A stretch of 64,000 nucleotides of DNA from Anaeramoeba flamelloides. Lineage: Eukaryota; Metamonada; Anaeramoebidae. The position numbers and the translations under genes are program-made. Below, piece by piece: positions 51,001-61,913 of this stretch. Below the pieces are notes generated by a model. The model did no database searches and had not been told where the DNA came from. It saw nothing but the letters and a program-made list of their open reading frames with translations. The DNA lies in contig JANTQA010000070.1 in the NCBI GenBank assembly GCA_027625915.1, forward strand, positions 4,283,001 through 4,347,000, written 5' to 3'. The stretch's first letter is position 1, and every line of letters starts with the position of its first letter.

Positions 51001-54000
51001 TTTACGCTTAAATCTCTGAAAGGGAATTTAAGTCTAAGGGCAACTAGAGTGTAATTTACACTTCTTCAATAATAAAAATAAAAAAAAAAAAAAAATATCT
51101 TTTTTTTTGTTTGTTGATTTTTGGAGATTGATAGCGTTTCATACTTTGGATAATTTTTTGATTGGTATTAAGTACTCATTAAAATTACAAAAATTTTTTT
51201 TTCCAATTCTACAAAAATTCTTCTGGGATTGTAAACCTTAAGGTTTACAATCCCTGAAATTTGAAAAAAGATTATCTTGTGTAGGGTGTAGTGACTTGCT
51301 ATTTTGGTTCTTGGCTGATCGATCTTGGATTTGGTATGAGTTTTAAAAGTGGTTCAAAATGGCAATTTTTGACAATTTATTGTTTTTATTTCCGAAATCC
51401 GAATTGAAGAGTTTAAGATTAATTGGCTGGAAGTTAAGTGATCAAAAAATGAGGTTTGTGTTTTGTTGATTGAAATTTTTAATAAGTTTTGTTTTTATAT
51501 TGGAGCTTTTAAAAAATGTTATTTTTTCATTTAGTTAATTGACAAAAACATAAATCAAGATTCTTTTCTCCAACCCAAAAATGAAAATTTTGTTCTTGAA
51601 CACCTACCAATCTAATTAATATTACACTCTTCAATTCGGATTTCGGAAATAAAAAAAAATAAATTGTCAAAAATTGTCATTTTGAACCACTTACAAAACT
51701 CATACCAAATCCAAGATCGATCACCTAAGAACCAAATTAACAAGTCACTACACCCTACACAAGATAATCTTTTTTCAAATTTCAGGGATTGTAAACCTTA
51801 AGGGAATAGTAACTCTTATTTAATTTTTTTTTTCCCAAAGGTAATAGAGTAATTCTTTACACAACGATATGATTAAACCCCATTTATCAACTTTCAAGAA
51901 ATGAGTTAATCATTTTTAAAAAAGAGTTCATTTTTCCCAATTAAATTTTCAGTCAAAAGATCTCATCTCTTTTAGTTTGGATTTTTGGATTTCAAAAAAC
52001 AGAAAAAGAAAAATTTGCAAAAGATTTTTATTTTTATGAAATCTTACTTTCAGTAATTTCCGAGAGTTTTTACTAACAAATAAAATTGGAAGTTTAAATC
52101 TTATTTGAAAAGTATCTGAAAAATAAATCAAATCTTGGATCCTTGAAGATCTAAAAAAATTGATCATTTATTTCATTCACAAATATTTTTTAAATTTATA
52201 GAAATTTCAAAGATTAAGCAATATTTTTTTTTCACAACCACCAAGAATATAAATAAAGAACTAGTAGTATTTAATTCAGTTATTTGAGAATATCTATTAT
52301 TTTTTTTTATTTGAATTATTAATTTGAATTAATTTTATTTGTTTGAAAATCTTTAAAAAATTGAGAAATAATCGTAAAGTCTATTGATAAATTTAATCCT
52401 TGGGTTGTTAATAATCCAATGAAAAAATTAAGATTGGGTTATTAATCATTGATTAAAATTAATCAAATTAAAATGTATTTCTTTCAGGATATAAGGTATT
52501 TCCAAAAAAGTGTCGCATTTTTTTTTACATTTCATAAAAAATCATCTTTGTTAGTGGAGTATTCATTAATTGGTATTACCAAATTATGTTTAATATTAAT
52601 ACCAATTGAATAAATGGCTAAGGTATTTATTTCAAAATATGTTGAATGAAATTTTTCCAAAAAATGAAAAAAAAAAAATAGCACTTTTTTTGGTGAAAAC
52701 AATGTACAACCAATTTCAATAAAAAACTGGAAATATGGAAAGGGTACAAATGATTATTTTAAATAATAAAATGCAGTTATATGTTTTCAATTCTATTTGA
52801 AAATTTATTGAGATTAAACAAGTTATTAAAACGGTTTTTTCAATCAAAAAGAAAATAATAAACACCAATTTTAACCCCTAAAAAATATCCGATAAAATCG
52901 AGATCAGAAAATTTAATATCTTTTATTTATGTAATATAATACTATGAAGCAAATTGGATTATTACCAAGAATCGATAAATGGTAGTTAATGATTTTAGAT
53001 GTTTAAATACTTTTTCTGAAGATTGGGTTTAAAAGATTTATTTTAAAATAAATTTGCCCCACTTTATTGGAAATAGCTTAAGTCGAATTTTCCAGGTTTT
53101 AAAAAAGTATTTTGGGTGAATTTTTAATTTAGTGGCTTGGTTTTTTTTCCATATTTTTTTGTTTAACAAAAAGAAAAAAATGATTTGGACTGTTCCTTTG
53201 AATCAAAAAATTATATTTTTTCAAATTTAAAATAATTATTGCAATTTTTTTGAAATCAAGTAGATTCTTTATATACGAGTTATTTTAGAACTTAGTAGTT
53301 ATATTTTTAAGGAGTATTTTGATTCACTTCCTTTTACAAATATTACGATTTCAATCTTCTTCAACGAAAATAATTTTTTTTAAAATAATTCAGAAATATG
53401 TTGCATTTTTGAACTATTTTCAAAAATGAGAAAAAAGAGATCAAACTTTTAAACACTTTAATTGATTTCAAAAAATAACTTTAAAAGTAAGTTTTATAGT
53501 AATCAGATTTTAACTCTGTTTTTCAATTTCAAGATGTGGTTAAATTTTTTTGAATTTGCTATTAAATTTACTTGAAAATTTTTTTTCGTTTGCTAATCCC
53601 TTAAGAAAAACTGAGTTTTTCTCAAGTACTCAGAAAATAATTCAGATGAATTATTAAGGGTTATCTCTGAAAGTCGTAATTTGCCAGATATGAATTGTCC
53701 GAAAAATGTATTTTTTACTCTTTTTTGCTACCTCTTTACAATTCAAAAATAAGAATTTGATTTTTAAGATATTGTACTTGGAGGATCTTTATAAAATTGA
53801 AATGAATCAAATCTAAGTTAGACTCTATACATTTTTTTAAGTGTTTTCGTCCACGTTTGGATTCTTATTATCTTCAAAATATTCGGGTAGTTTTGATCGG
53901 TTTTGCTAATTTTGGCAATTAAATTTTTTAATTTTTGACAAAAAAAAAATTATCACTTTTTTGGCATGTACCATTTTTTTTACACAACAGTAATACTGAT

Positions 54001-54589
54001 AAATTCAAAAAAAAATATTTTCAAGTTTTTACTTCAATTTCCATTTTACTAGATTTTTTAGTCAAATTCGAAAAAAAATGGATAAAGAATTTTATTGGTT
54101 TAAATGTTCAGAAACTTTGTAAAATGAGTTGATCTTTTCTAAATACTCTCTGTAAAGAATTGTTTTGAAAAGTTGAGTTAGGAGAAATTCAAAAAAAGAA
54201 AATTGAACTAAAAAGCTTTTTTTCCTTTATTTGAATTTATCAGTATACTCCAACCCAAAAATTTTCATTTCTTTTTAATTTCACTAAAATTTTCTGATTT
54301 TTTTTTTTTTCAATATAACATCTAAAAATTTCTTTTTTTCTTTTTTATCTTTCTTTCTTTCTTATATATCCAATACCAACTATCATTTGCTATCAAATAA
54401 TTATCATTTAACTTTGAAATACATCAGTCACTTGATGCTTATTTTGGAAATGTATGTGAACTTGATATTGTTTTTCATTTCTGGAAATGTTATGCACTTA
54501 TGGACGAAATGTTTTTGACAGGTGAAATCCAAGAAACAAGTAAAAAAATAATCTTAAAAAGAATGAATGATTTAGATCGCCAGAATTAA
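48021..54589 (+). CDS. AP2S1: AP-2 complex subunit sigma
   Basis: The small subunit of the AP-2 clathrin adaptor, which with alpha forms the site that reads acidic dileucine signals at the plasma membrane. Exons 48021-48023, 48147-48296, 48422-48535 and 54428-54589 join to 142 residues, the canonical length. All junctions are in phase 0. Signature stretches: [97 protein letters not shown] and [11 protein letters not shown]. Exon 1 is the ATG alone, followed by GTAATA; it is inferred because exon 2 begins exactly at residue 2. Introns are 123, 125 and 5892 bp. Intron 3 runs from GTAATC at 48536 to CAG at 54427 and is packed with mobile elements inside a 200-bp inverted repeat. AP-1/AP-3 sigma are alternatives, but [22 protein letters not shown] and the length favour AP-2. 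Confidence 0.93.
48921..49596. mobile_element. Palindromic Tc1/mariner-type MITE, family M (copy 6), split by an insert
   Basis: Left part 48921-49008 starts CAGTCAGTTCCACTTTTAAG; right part 49486-49596 ends AATTTGAAACTGACTG before TA. The two parts rejoin exactly as in copies 3 and 4 if 49009-49485 and one TA are removed. Confidence 0.8.
49009..49485. mobile_element. TA-flanked Tc1/mariner-type element nested in M6
   Basis: 477 bp with ends CAGTGGTGTAACTAACC and GGTTATTTACACCACTG, flanked by TA (49007-49008 and 49486-49487). The inverted similarity extends inward: AACCCATTACTAAAATTTAA near 49042 against TTAAATTTTAGTAATGGGTT near 49434. No transposase frame. Confidence 0.8.
49825..51420 (+). 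repeat. Dispersed repeat R4, copy b (interrupted)
   Basis: Collinear with 22390-23310 in two parts, 49825-50403 and 51094-51420, separated by a LINE fragment. Landmarks: TCTAATCATTTACCATTGAT, TTTGTAACTCTCTATATTTG and GAGTGTCTCTCTTTGGCAC, then GATAGCGTTTCATA beyond the insertion. Confidence 0.6.
50404..51093 (+). mobile_element. 5'-truncated non-LTR retrotransposon (LINE) 3' end
   Basis: About 690 bp ending in an A-rich tail (51065-51093) and flanked by a likely target duplication of about 15 bp (AATATCCTTTTTTTTT against AATATCTTTTTTTTTG). A 157-codon frame at 50445-50918 encodes the C-terminal end of a LINE polyprotein: a basic segment, then a CPLCLKYKQ...IDHFF zinc-knuckle-like motif followed by MPFYEKNR, as found downstream of reverse transcriptase in many LINEs. 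After its stop a second frame continues with similar composition ([16 protein letters not shown] to ATRV), so a frameshift near 50918 is likely. The reverse transcriptase core is missing, so this copy cannot move by itself. The uninterrupted empty site is seen at 22950-22985. Confidence 0.7.
51238..51801. mobile_element. TTAA element with ~190-bp inverted arms
   Basis: TTAA at 51238-51241 and 51798-51801. Ends GGTTTACAATCCCTGAAATT and AATTTCAGGGATTGTAAACC are complementary, and the inverted similarity continues to about 51420 and 51625. Left of the first TTAA the complement of the end (GGGATTGTAAACC) is repeated, making a perfect palindrome around the site. No coding frame. Confidence 0.75.
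51798..53605 (+). mobile_element. Long TTAA element (family L), copy 3, with nested insert
   Basis: Shares its left TTAA with the preceding element. Ends GGGAATAGTAACTCTTATTT and GCTAATCCC before TTAA at 53602-53605. Collinear with 34655-35870 apart from the insert at 52494-53078. The small frame at 51949-52167 is not conserved in the other copy. Confidence 0.65.
52494..53078. mobile_element. TA-flanked inverted-repeat element nested in family L copy 3
   Basis: 585 bp with ends AGGTATTTCCAAAAAAGTG and CACTTTATTGGAAATAGCT, flanked by TA (52492-52493 and 53079-53080). Removing it with one TA restores the ATATAAGT...GAATTTT junction seen in copy 2 (near 35340). Tc1/mariner-like target site; no transposase. 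Confidence 0.7.
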
Positions 54590-55224
54590 TTAATAAAACA
54601 AGGAAAAATAAATCAAAAAATGGAAAAGAAAAACAAAAATTTAAAATTTGGTGTTCTTTTTCATTTCTTATCTTTTATTCTTTTAATTCAAATTATCAAT
54701 TATTTTTGATTAAAAAATATATGTAATTCAGGAAACAAGAGATGCATTTTTGAAAAAATATACTTTTCCCTAATTAAAAAAAAAATCATCACACATCAAC
54801 AATATAATGATTAAATAAAGCTGTTGGTTAATCAGAACAATGATAAAATGTTCAAATAAAAAAAATATTTTTTACAAGTTTCTTTTTTTTAAATAAATTG
54901 GTTTTTCAGAAAATGAACACAATAAAAACATTCTTTGTAATAATACGCATAATATTTATCACATACAGTCAATAATGAACCAAAATTTATTTTAAAATAT
55001 TATCAACAATAAAAACAAGATAATCTTGGATATTTATGAGTTAAGGTCTATTTACTATTAGAATCATTTCCATTCACAAAACTTAAATATTTTGCTAATT
55101 CAAACAAAAAATCAACATTGTGAATTCTTTTCTTAACCAGCGATCGATCGACAATCTTTATGTTAGGAATTAGAGGATTTGATGATATCTTTGCTTAATT
55201 CACAATAAAGTTACAAAAATCGCG

Positions 55225-57000
55225 AATATTTTCTATTTAATCATAATATTTTGGAAAATCATGATAATTATTATCAAATCGCGATATATCAGGAAATCGC
55301 GATATTCGATAAAATCACGATAATTATTTAAAAATTGTGATAAATGACAAAATATTGCAATAAAAAGTTATCGCGAGATATAATAGTTTATAGGTTTTTA
55401 GGATAATTCAACAATATTTTTACAAAGAAATATTTTTTGATGAAAAAAAAGATCATTGAAATTAAAGTTATTCTTTTAAAAAACAACAAAAAAGATACTT
55501 GATTCAATCAAGTATCAGATCCAAGAGTTTTATTGTATTTTAGTTTGATTTTGTTGACAAACCTATCGATCCTTTGGATCAACAAATGTAATAATAACTA
55601 AAGATAAATAAATAATTTCTCAGTCAATTGTGGTGTTGGGAATTGAGTTGAATAAAAAGAGCTTCCAAAATAACCAACCCTTCACGAATTCTTTAAAAGA
55701 ATCTGTTCTAGGGGTGAAAACATTTCCAATATTCTAGTAAAGCCGAAAGTGGAAATGTATAACTATCCAAAAGCTTTATCACTTCAACCTTGCGAGATCA
55801 CCCCTAATTATCAAGATTTGTTTCTACTTTTGTTTTCTTTTTATTCTTCTTCTCTATATCTTTTTATTGTACAGAAAACACAACTAGGGCTTAAAGAGTT
55901 TTTTTTTGATCGATCATTAATAAGAAGGAAAATTACTCTTTATTCTTTTTGATTATTAAACTTGTGAAGGCAATAACTCAATTTTAAAAAAGCACACATT
56001 TTATATTAAAGTATATTGTTGAAATAGGTTATTATTAGTATGATCATAAATTTTAGTTGGGATTGTACTATTTTGATAAAAAAAAAATGAAATGAAAAAA
56101 AGAAGTTTTTCCACTACAAACATTCTCATTTAGTTTAATACGTGTGATGTCTTTCAAAATGTTTAAACACTTGAAGACAATTTAAAATCTTTTAATATAA
56201 ACTAAATTCCAAAAATTTGGACACAAGGTTCATTCAGTTGAAAGAATAACAATATCACACTTTAAATTTGATTTGGAAATAATATTTATTTTACAAACTT
56301 TTTTATTTTTTTGTCTTTTTGGTTTTGTTTTCCTTTTCTTTTTTCCAGTTACAAAATCTGTTTCCTTTGATCTAGGATTTTTTTCAATGGTTGATAGAAG
56401 TTTAGGGTTGAGTTTGTTTGATAGAAAAATCTACATACAATTAGTTGATGATATCTTATCATTTGATCGATCCATAATAGTTGGTGAAATTCCAACAAAT
56501 TTACCAATACATTTTTTGATCCACTCTTTTCATTAATTTTACACATCAATTTTTATTTTTGAGTTTTATATATTTTTCTTTTATTTGGATGAAAATGATT
56601 ACTTAAAAAAAAATTAATACTGGCATACTAAAATGTTGTTTAATATTAGGTTTGGAAAAATATAATAAATTGAGTTTTTTTTAGTCTATTTTTGATTTTG
56701 GGTGTGTCCAAATTTTTGGAATGGTGTTTACTTTTAAAAAATTTTAAAGTGAAAAAGCATTGTAAAAGTCTCTAAGTTTTTATAAAAGTCAAGAGATTGT
56801 TTTTAAAATGATCATTCAAAAAAATATTTTTCCATTTTAGCAATTTTTATTGTATCATGCTTTAATTATTTTTTATGATAAAGTAGGTCCAATCGTGATT
56901 TTTTTAATATTACTATGGATTGATTATTAATATCATGATATTATTATTATTATTATCTAAAATAATATTAATTGATATATTCTTTCACAAGAAATGGTTA
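55225..57000 (+). mobile_element. Repeat R5 with ATCGCGAT/ATCATGAT clusters, copy b
   Basis: The left cluster 55225-55385 has AAATCGCGATA twice and related ATCACGATAAT, ATCATGATAAT and TTATCGCGAGATA motifs. The right end near 56880-56950 has weaker versions. Inverted relative to 23990-25320, with matching interior blocks near 55660-55700 and 55880-55905. A family C element (56197-56730) is inserted in it. Confidence 0.5.
56197..56730 (-). mobile_element. Solo family C inverted-repeat element
   Basis: Ends ATTCCAAAAATTTGGACACA and GTGTCCAAATTTTTGGAAT. About 530 bp, matching the inner elements of A and B; this copy is not inside the GGGAGTAG element. The 87-codon frame at 56273-56536 is not open in the relatives. 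Confidence 0.65.
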
Positions 57001-57929
57001 TTTCCTTTCATTTTTATGGCATTGAATTGAAAAAAAACTATAATTGGCGTTATTTTAGTGGATTTTATAGAATGTGCTGGTTATAATTCTCACAGTGTGA
57101 TATTTTTAATATTGCCAAGAGAGAATTATAATTAGCATTTTTTTTTTTTTTTTTTTTTGGAGAAATGAACAAAATTGCATCATTTATTCTTAGAAACAGG
57201 TTGGTTAAACCCAAACATTAAAATAAAATTAAAAAAACAAAAAAAAAACAAACAAATAGATTTAAAATTTTTCTCTTCAAAAACAAATAAAAAAAAATGT
57301 AAAAAAATTCTACTAATTTTTTTATTAATTTTGAAAATTTTTTCTTCATTTCAGAATTTCCAAAAATCAAACGTATAATACCAAACCCAAATAAATTGAT
57401 TAAATTTTGATCTAGTAATTTTCAACTCAATTTTTTTATTATTGTTGTTTATTAAAAGCATTCAAATTGGATTAGTCAGATGATTCAAAGACTCTTTTAA
57501 TTTTCTCTTTTTTGGTAAATTAGCATAATTCGATATACTTGATCTACTTAAAATTTACTAATTTGATTTATCCCACAACTCTTCGAATTTTAATAATTAA
57601 TTACTCTCACCTTCATCCTAAAAAGTTATTTTGAATAACAGAAAATAACAATTCACAATTTGAAAATACCCAAAATTAAAAGAATGAGCAAGTTTCAAAA
57701 AGTTGATCTAAAATATAAGCTATTTAAATCATCTTTGAAGGCATATTATTTTTTGTCTTTTTTTAGCTTAACAAGTAAAAAAAAAATATAACTTTTATAA
57801 TTCATAGTAAAGTTTAAAAAACATGTTTAATATGAAAAAATGTGATTAAGTTAAATAAACATGATTAATATGGTAAAATCGAATTAATATATAAAATTTT
57901 TTAATTAAAAAGTACCTAATATTTATTCA

Positions 57930-58310
57930 AATCAAAAAAATCATAAAATATCAAGAATAAATACAAATTACGATATTTATTAAAATCTTGATAATTGTAA
58001 AAAAAATCTTGATTAATGCCCAAATTTATTGAGTAAAAACTAAAACAAGATACAATAGACTAGGACTTTGAGACTAATTCAACAAATAATATTTTCAAAA
58101 AGAAAATTTTTGATTAATCAAAAAATAGAGATCTTGAAAAAAAAAATTATTCTAATGAAAAAACAACAAAAAATAACTAAATATATCAAATGATCAGATC
58201 AATATTTTTCATTTTTTTTTTTTTTTATTGGGCTGTGTGATAAATCGAGTATTTAAGTCAAAAAAGGTTTTAACTAAATACAAATAATTATTTTATCATT
58301 CTATTGTGGT
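57930..58310 (+). repeat. Fragment related to repeat R5
   Basis: A weak cluster of CTTGATAATTG/ACGATATTTAT motifs is followed by AATTCAACAAATAATATTTTC and a GAAAAAACAACAAAAAATA block collinear with 55400-55500. Confidence 0.35.
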
Positions 58311-58974
58311 ATTAAAAGTTTCTCAGAATAAAGATACTTAGAAAGTACAAACCATTGTATACATTTTTTAATCAACATGTTCTTTGTCAATAATTTTCTA
58401 TTTTTTTTTAATGTTTGGCTGGGTTGGATATCTTTACGAAAACTATTCCAATAATCATACAAAATTATAATTAATTATTAAGATTACTTGTTTATTTTTT
58501 TTTTTCTACTTCAATTTTCTATCTTTCTTTATTTTAATGTAACGAAAACTCATACACAGTTAAAAATTTTTAATATATTACTAATAAGAAGGTAAATTTT
58601 TCTTATACATTTTTGTTTATTGAACTTTGAAGGTACTACATTGTTTTCAAAACACATATATTAGAATTTCAAGTGTTTTTAGATAGTTTATTGTTAGTTT
58701 GATCCTAAAATTAATGTGTACCTTTATTTTGGTAAAAATAACAAAGTAAAAGAATTATTTTTTTATTAGTACATTTTTTCTAAAAAATTCACAACTTTTA
58801 TAAGAAAGTTTTTTCGTTATTTTGTTTTAAAAAGGTGATTAATTTGTTTTAAAATTTTTTAAAAAAATATTATTTCCAAAATAATTGATACAAACTTTAT
58901 AAAATCTATATTTCAAAATAAAAATACATGATTCATTTTTTCAGAAAAACATAAATATTAAATGATCAAAGAAA

Positions 58975-59430
58975 CAAGAAATAAATAATATGAAAATATA
59001 ATATTTATTTCTTTAAGTTCTATTATTAAAGATAAAATTCTAAAAAATAAAGGATAAAATTGAGAATTTTTTCTCAAAAAATAGAGTAAATTTGTAAAAT
59101 TTTATCAACAAAAAATCAAAAAATGAATTTTAAAAATGAAAAATTTCTATAAAAATTATATTCCTAATTTAAAGTTTTACATTAAATTTCAAGAAATTTA
59201 CTTTTGAAATTGATTTACCTTATGTATACTACTATTGGATAGGGAATCGATATTATATTGGAGCAAGAAGAAAAAAAAACATGGGTTTTATTATGTAATA
59301 GGATTTGTAGTGTAATGGATTGGGGTATTTTGGTCTACACTAAAAATCGAAAAAAGGTGAGGATAAATTTTTTAAAAGTGGTTTTATACCAAATTTGCCT
59401 CTGCTGTCATTTTTCAGGTTTATTTCATTC
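58975..59430 (+). repeat. Dispersed repeat R6, copy 2
   Basis: Collinear with 12840-13240 (see that entry). Confidence 0.45.
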
Positions 59431-60009
59431 CTTTTATTAAAATAAAAAAAAAACAGAAAAAAGATTGTAAAAAACATAATCATAATATTTTTAATGACTA
59501 TGTTTACAATATCCAAATTGTATTGATATACTTTGATAAATCCACATACAAATTATGAAGGAACCTTCATCCAAGTATTCTCCGATTTCGGTTATATAAT
59601 CATGTAAGTGTATTTTTAAAGGAAAAATGAAGAAGAAATTTTTAGATACTTAAACCCGAAAACACTACTTATTAACAATATTAAAAAATTAAAAAAAAAA
59701 TATAATCTCTATTTCCAGAGTCGAAAAAATGAAGTTCAATGATGGTAATCTCAATTAACAATACAAACTTTTCGGAATATCACATGTATATGAGTTTTAA
59801 ACATTGTTTTACATCAGTATTTCATTGTATTCAGCAATTAAAACAATTCTTACAAACGGGTTGTGGTTATCACTTAGTTTTTTAGTTTTTGTACTTTATG
59901 TTCCTTTCGTTTTTTATTGTTATTTCTTTGATTGAAGTTCCCAGAAACTATCCTTATGTAGTATTTACTCTCTTTTGGTATTTTGAATATTGTTTCCCAT
60001 TCGGTAATA

Positions 60010-60326
60010 TTAAGGATTATCTAAAAAAAGGCCTCTAAAGGGGGTGTATGTATCAAAACATCTCTGAAATAAAACCCTTTTTCTTCTAATTGAAGCTTAT
60101 CTAGTTTCTGATGTAAACCTTTGAAAAAATTCAGTCTAATCAAAAAGGGTTGGGATATCAGTTTTTACTGCCATCTTTACTATTAAGAATCTGATCTGGT
60201 AAAATTCCAAATTCCTAAAATTTTGAATTCTATTACTTCCTCTGGATTTCAAGATATAAGGGCTATATTTCGCAAATGTTTTGATGTATAAACCCCTTGT
60301 AGAGGCCTTTTTTAGATAATCCTTAA
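60010..60326. mobile_element. TTAA-flanked MITE (AAGGCCTCT family)
   Basis: TTAA at 60010-60013 and 60323-60326. Ends GGATTATCTAAAAAAAGGCC and GGCCTTTTTTAGATAATCC are complementary, with inner arms TATCAAAACAT and ATGTTTTGATGTATA. Shares its right TTAA with element B. Confidence 0.75.
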
Positions 60327-60494
60327 GGGAGTAGCCACGCTAAATGAAAATTTTTCACTTTTTTAAATAATAAAAAATAAATGAGGTACAACCAAGTAAA
60401 AAATGTTATTTTCTGATCCTCTTCAAAATTTTAAAGTACGTTATTCCTTAGATTTTATAAAAGTTTTTTTTCAAACAAAGTCTCAAAGAAATTG

Positions 60495-60584
60495 CCACAA
60501 TAGAATGTTGAGTTGAATTGCTTAAAATGGTCTTTTGAATGTTGAATTATTTATCTTTTATCATCTCTCAACATTCTATTGTGG
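60495..60584. repeat. Hairpin with 18-bp perfect arms in element B
   Basis: CCACAATAGAATGTTGAG and its exact complement, as in element A. Confidence 0.7.
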
Positions 60585-60942
60585 CATTTAATTTTTTCCT
60601 TTTTTTATTTTTTCTTCATTTTTGACTTTTTTTAATTCATAACAACAAAAGCAAGTAGAACTATTTTTTTATCAGTGACTTATGGGATTAATCGAATTTG
60701 TTTAAAATGAACAACAACATTACAATTGAGAGAATCATAATAGGAAACATAAATGTAACTTAAATAGCTAGAAGGATTCCAAAAAAATAATAATTAAGTA
60801 AAAACATTACTTGTTAGGATTTTAAATAGTTGGATTAGGTGGAATTGGAGAAGTGAATATGATTATATGTTATCAAAGTTTAAACCACGAAATAGTTATC
60901 AGTTTTATTCAAAGAATCTTAAATTAAGTTCTCCCAAAAAAA

Positions 60943-61486
60943 AACTCAACCCTCCATCCCAAAAATTTGGACACATCTAAAATCAAAAATAGGAAAACAA
61001 AAACTCAATTTATTATATTTTTCCAAACCTAATATAAAAGCACATTTAAGTAACATAGTATTAATGTTTTTATAAGTAATCGTTTTCATCCAAATAAAAG
61101 AAAAAAATATAAAACTCAAAAATCAAAACATGTGTGTCCAAAATAATGAAACGAGTTGAACAAAAAATTCAATTGGTAGATTTGTTAGAATTACTCCAAC
61201 AATTGTTGATTGATTAAATTATAAGATATCATCAACTAATTGTATGCGGATTTTTCAATTTAAGAAACTCAATAGTAACGATCTATCAACCATCGATTAA
61301 AAAATTCGAGATCTAAAGAAACAGATTTCAGAACTGGAAAAAAAGGAAATGAAAACAAAACAAAAAAGACAAAAAAAGAAATAGTTTGTTAAATTAAAAT
61401 TACTTCACAATTGGATATAAATCTTGTTATTGTTATTTCTTCCAACTGTTTAAACTGTGCCCAAATTTTTGGAATTAAGTTTATTT
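60943..61486 (+). mobile_element. Inner family C element inside element B
   Basis: Ends ATCCCAAAAATTTGGACACA and GTGCCCAAATTTTTGGAAT; body matches 36487-37042 inverted. Confidence 0.6.
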
Positions 61487-61688
61487 TAATAAAAAAAAAA
61501 AAAAAAAACTATTTTATCAATATAATCTCGTTTTTTTAATTGTTAAACATTACTAAAAAAAAAATATCAAATAATTTTTTTAAAAAAATTTTTAGAGAAT
61601 ACATGATCATACGCCACTAAAATAAAATTTTCTTATCTCATCTCATCTCTCTCAAATTTTTATCATGTCTTATCGTGTAGATACTCCC

Positions 61689-61865
61689 TTAAGGGACTAA
61701 TCTCTATGATTTTTTTACCTAAAATTTATAAAAGATTGAGAAAATATTTTGCCAATTACTGAGATTTGAAAAACCCTGTTTGTTTTCAATATTAAACATA
61801 TTTCTAGTTTGGGAATCCTTATTTAGAAATTGATCAAAAAAAAATAACTGGGACTAGTCCCTTAA
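61689..61865. mobile_element. TTAA-flanked MITE, family T (copy 3)
   Basis: TTAA at 61689-61692 (shared with element B) and 61862-61865. Ends GGGACTAATCTCT and GGGACTAGTCCC. Best preserved right end of the family. Confidence 0.75.
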
Positions 61866-61913
61866 AAACATTTTGTTTATTTTCGTGTTACAATTTTTTT
61901 TTTGATTTTGTAG

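Larger units (their letters stand above)
48634..53990. mobile_element. Long inverted repeat enclosing nested elements in AP-2 sigma intron 3
   Basis: 48634-48832 and 53792-53990 are inverted copies about 200 bp long and roughly 80% identical by eye (for example AGATAATAAGAATCCAAA against TTTGGATTCTTATTATCT). Nearly all the sequence between them is accounted for by other elements: M6 with its nested insert, R4 with a LINE fragment, a TTAA element with 190-bp arms, and a long TTAA element with a nested insert. The arms are therefore best read as the ends of the oldest insertion. The short open frames at 48634 and 48726 lie in the left arm and are not genes. Confidence 0.55.
60323..61692 (-). 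mobile_element. Composite TTAA element B (1.37 kb)
   Basis: Inverted relative of element A at 36277-37667: ends GGGAGTAGCCACGC and CGTGTAGATACTCCC. It contains the hairpin at 60495-60584 and the family C element at 60943-61486 in the same relative order as A. No intact frame is shared between A and B. Confidence 0.7.
54590..61913. other. Gene-poor stretch, mostly repeats
   Basis: No complete gene. Contains R5 copy b with a nested family C element (55225-57000), an R5-like fragment (about 57930-58310), R6 copy 2 (58975-59430) and three end-to-end TTAA elements (60010-61865). The latter probably lie in an intron of the polo-like gene. Small frames at 55749, 56273, 56349, 57175 and 59258 lie in repeats or A/T sequence. 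Confidence 0.55.
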
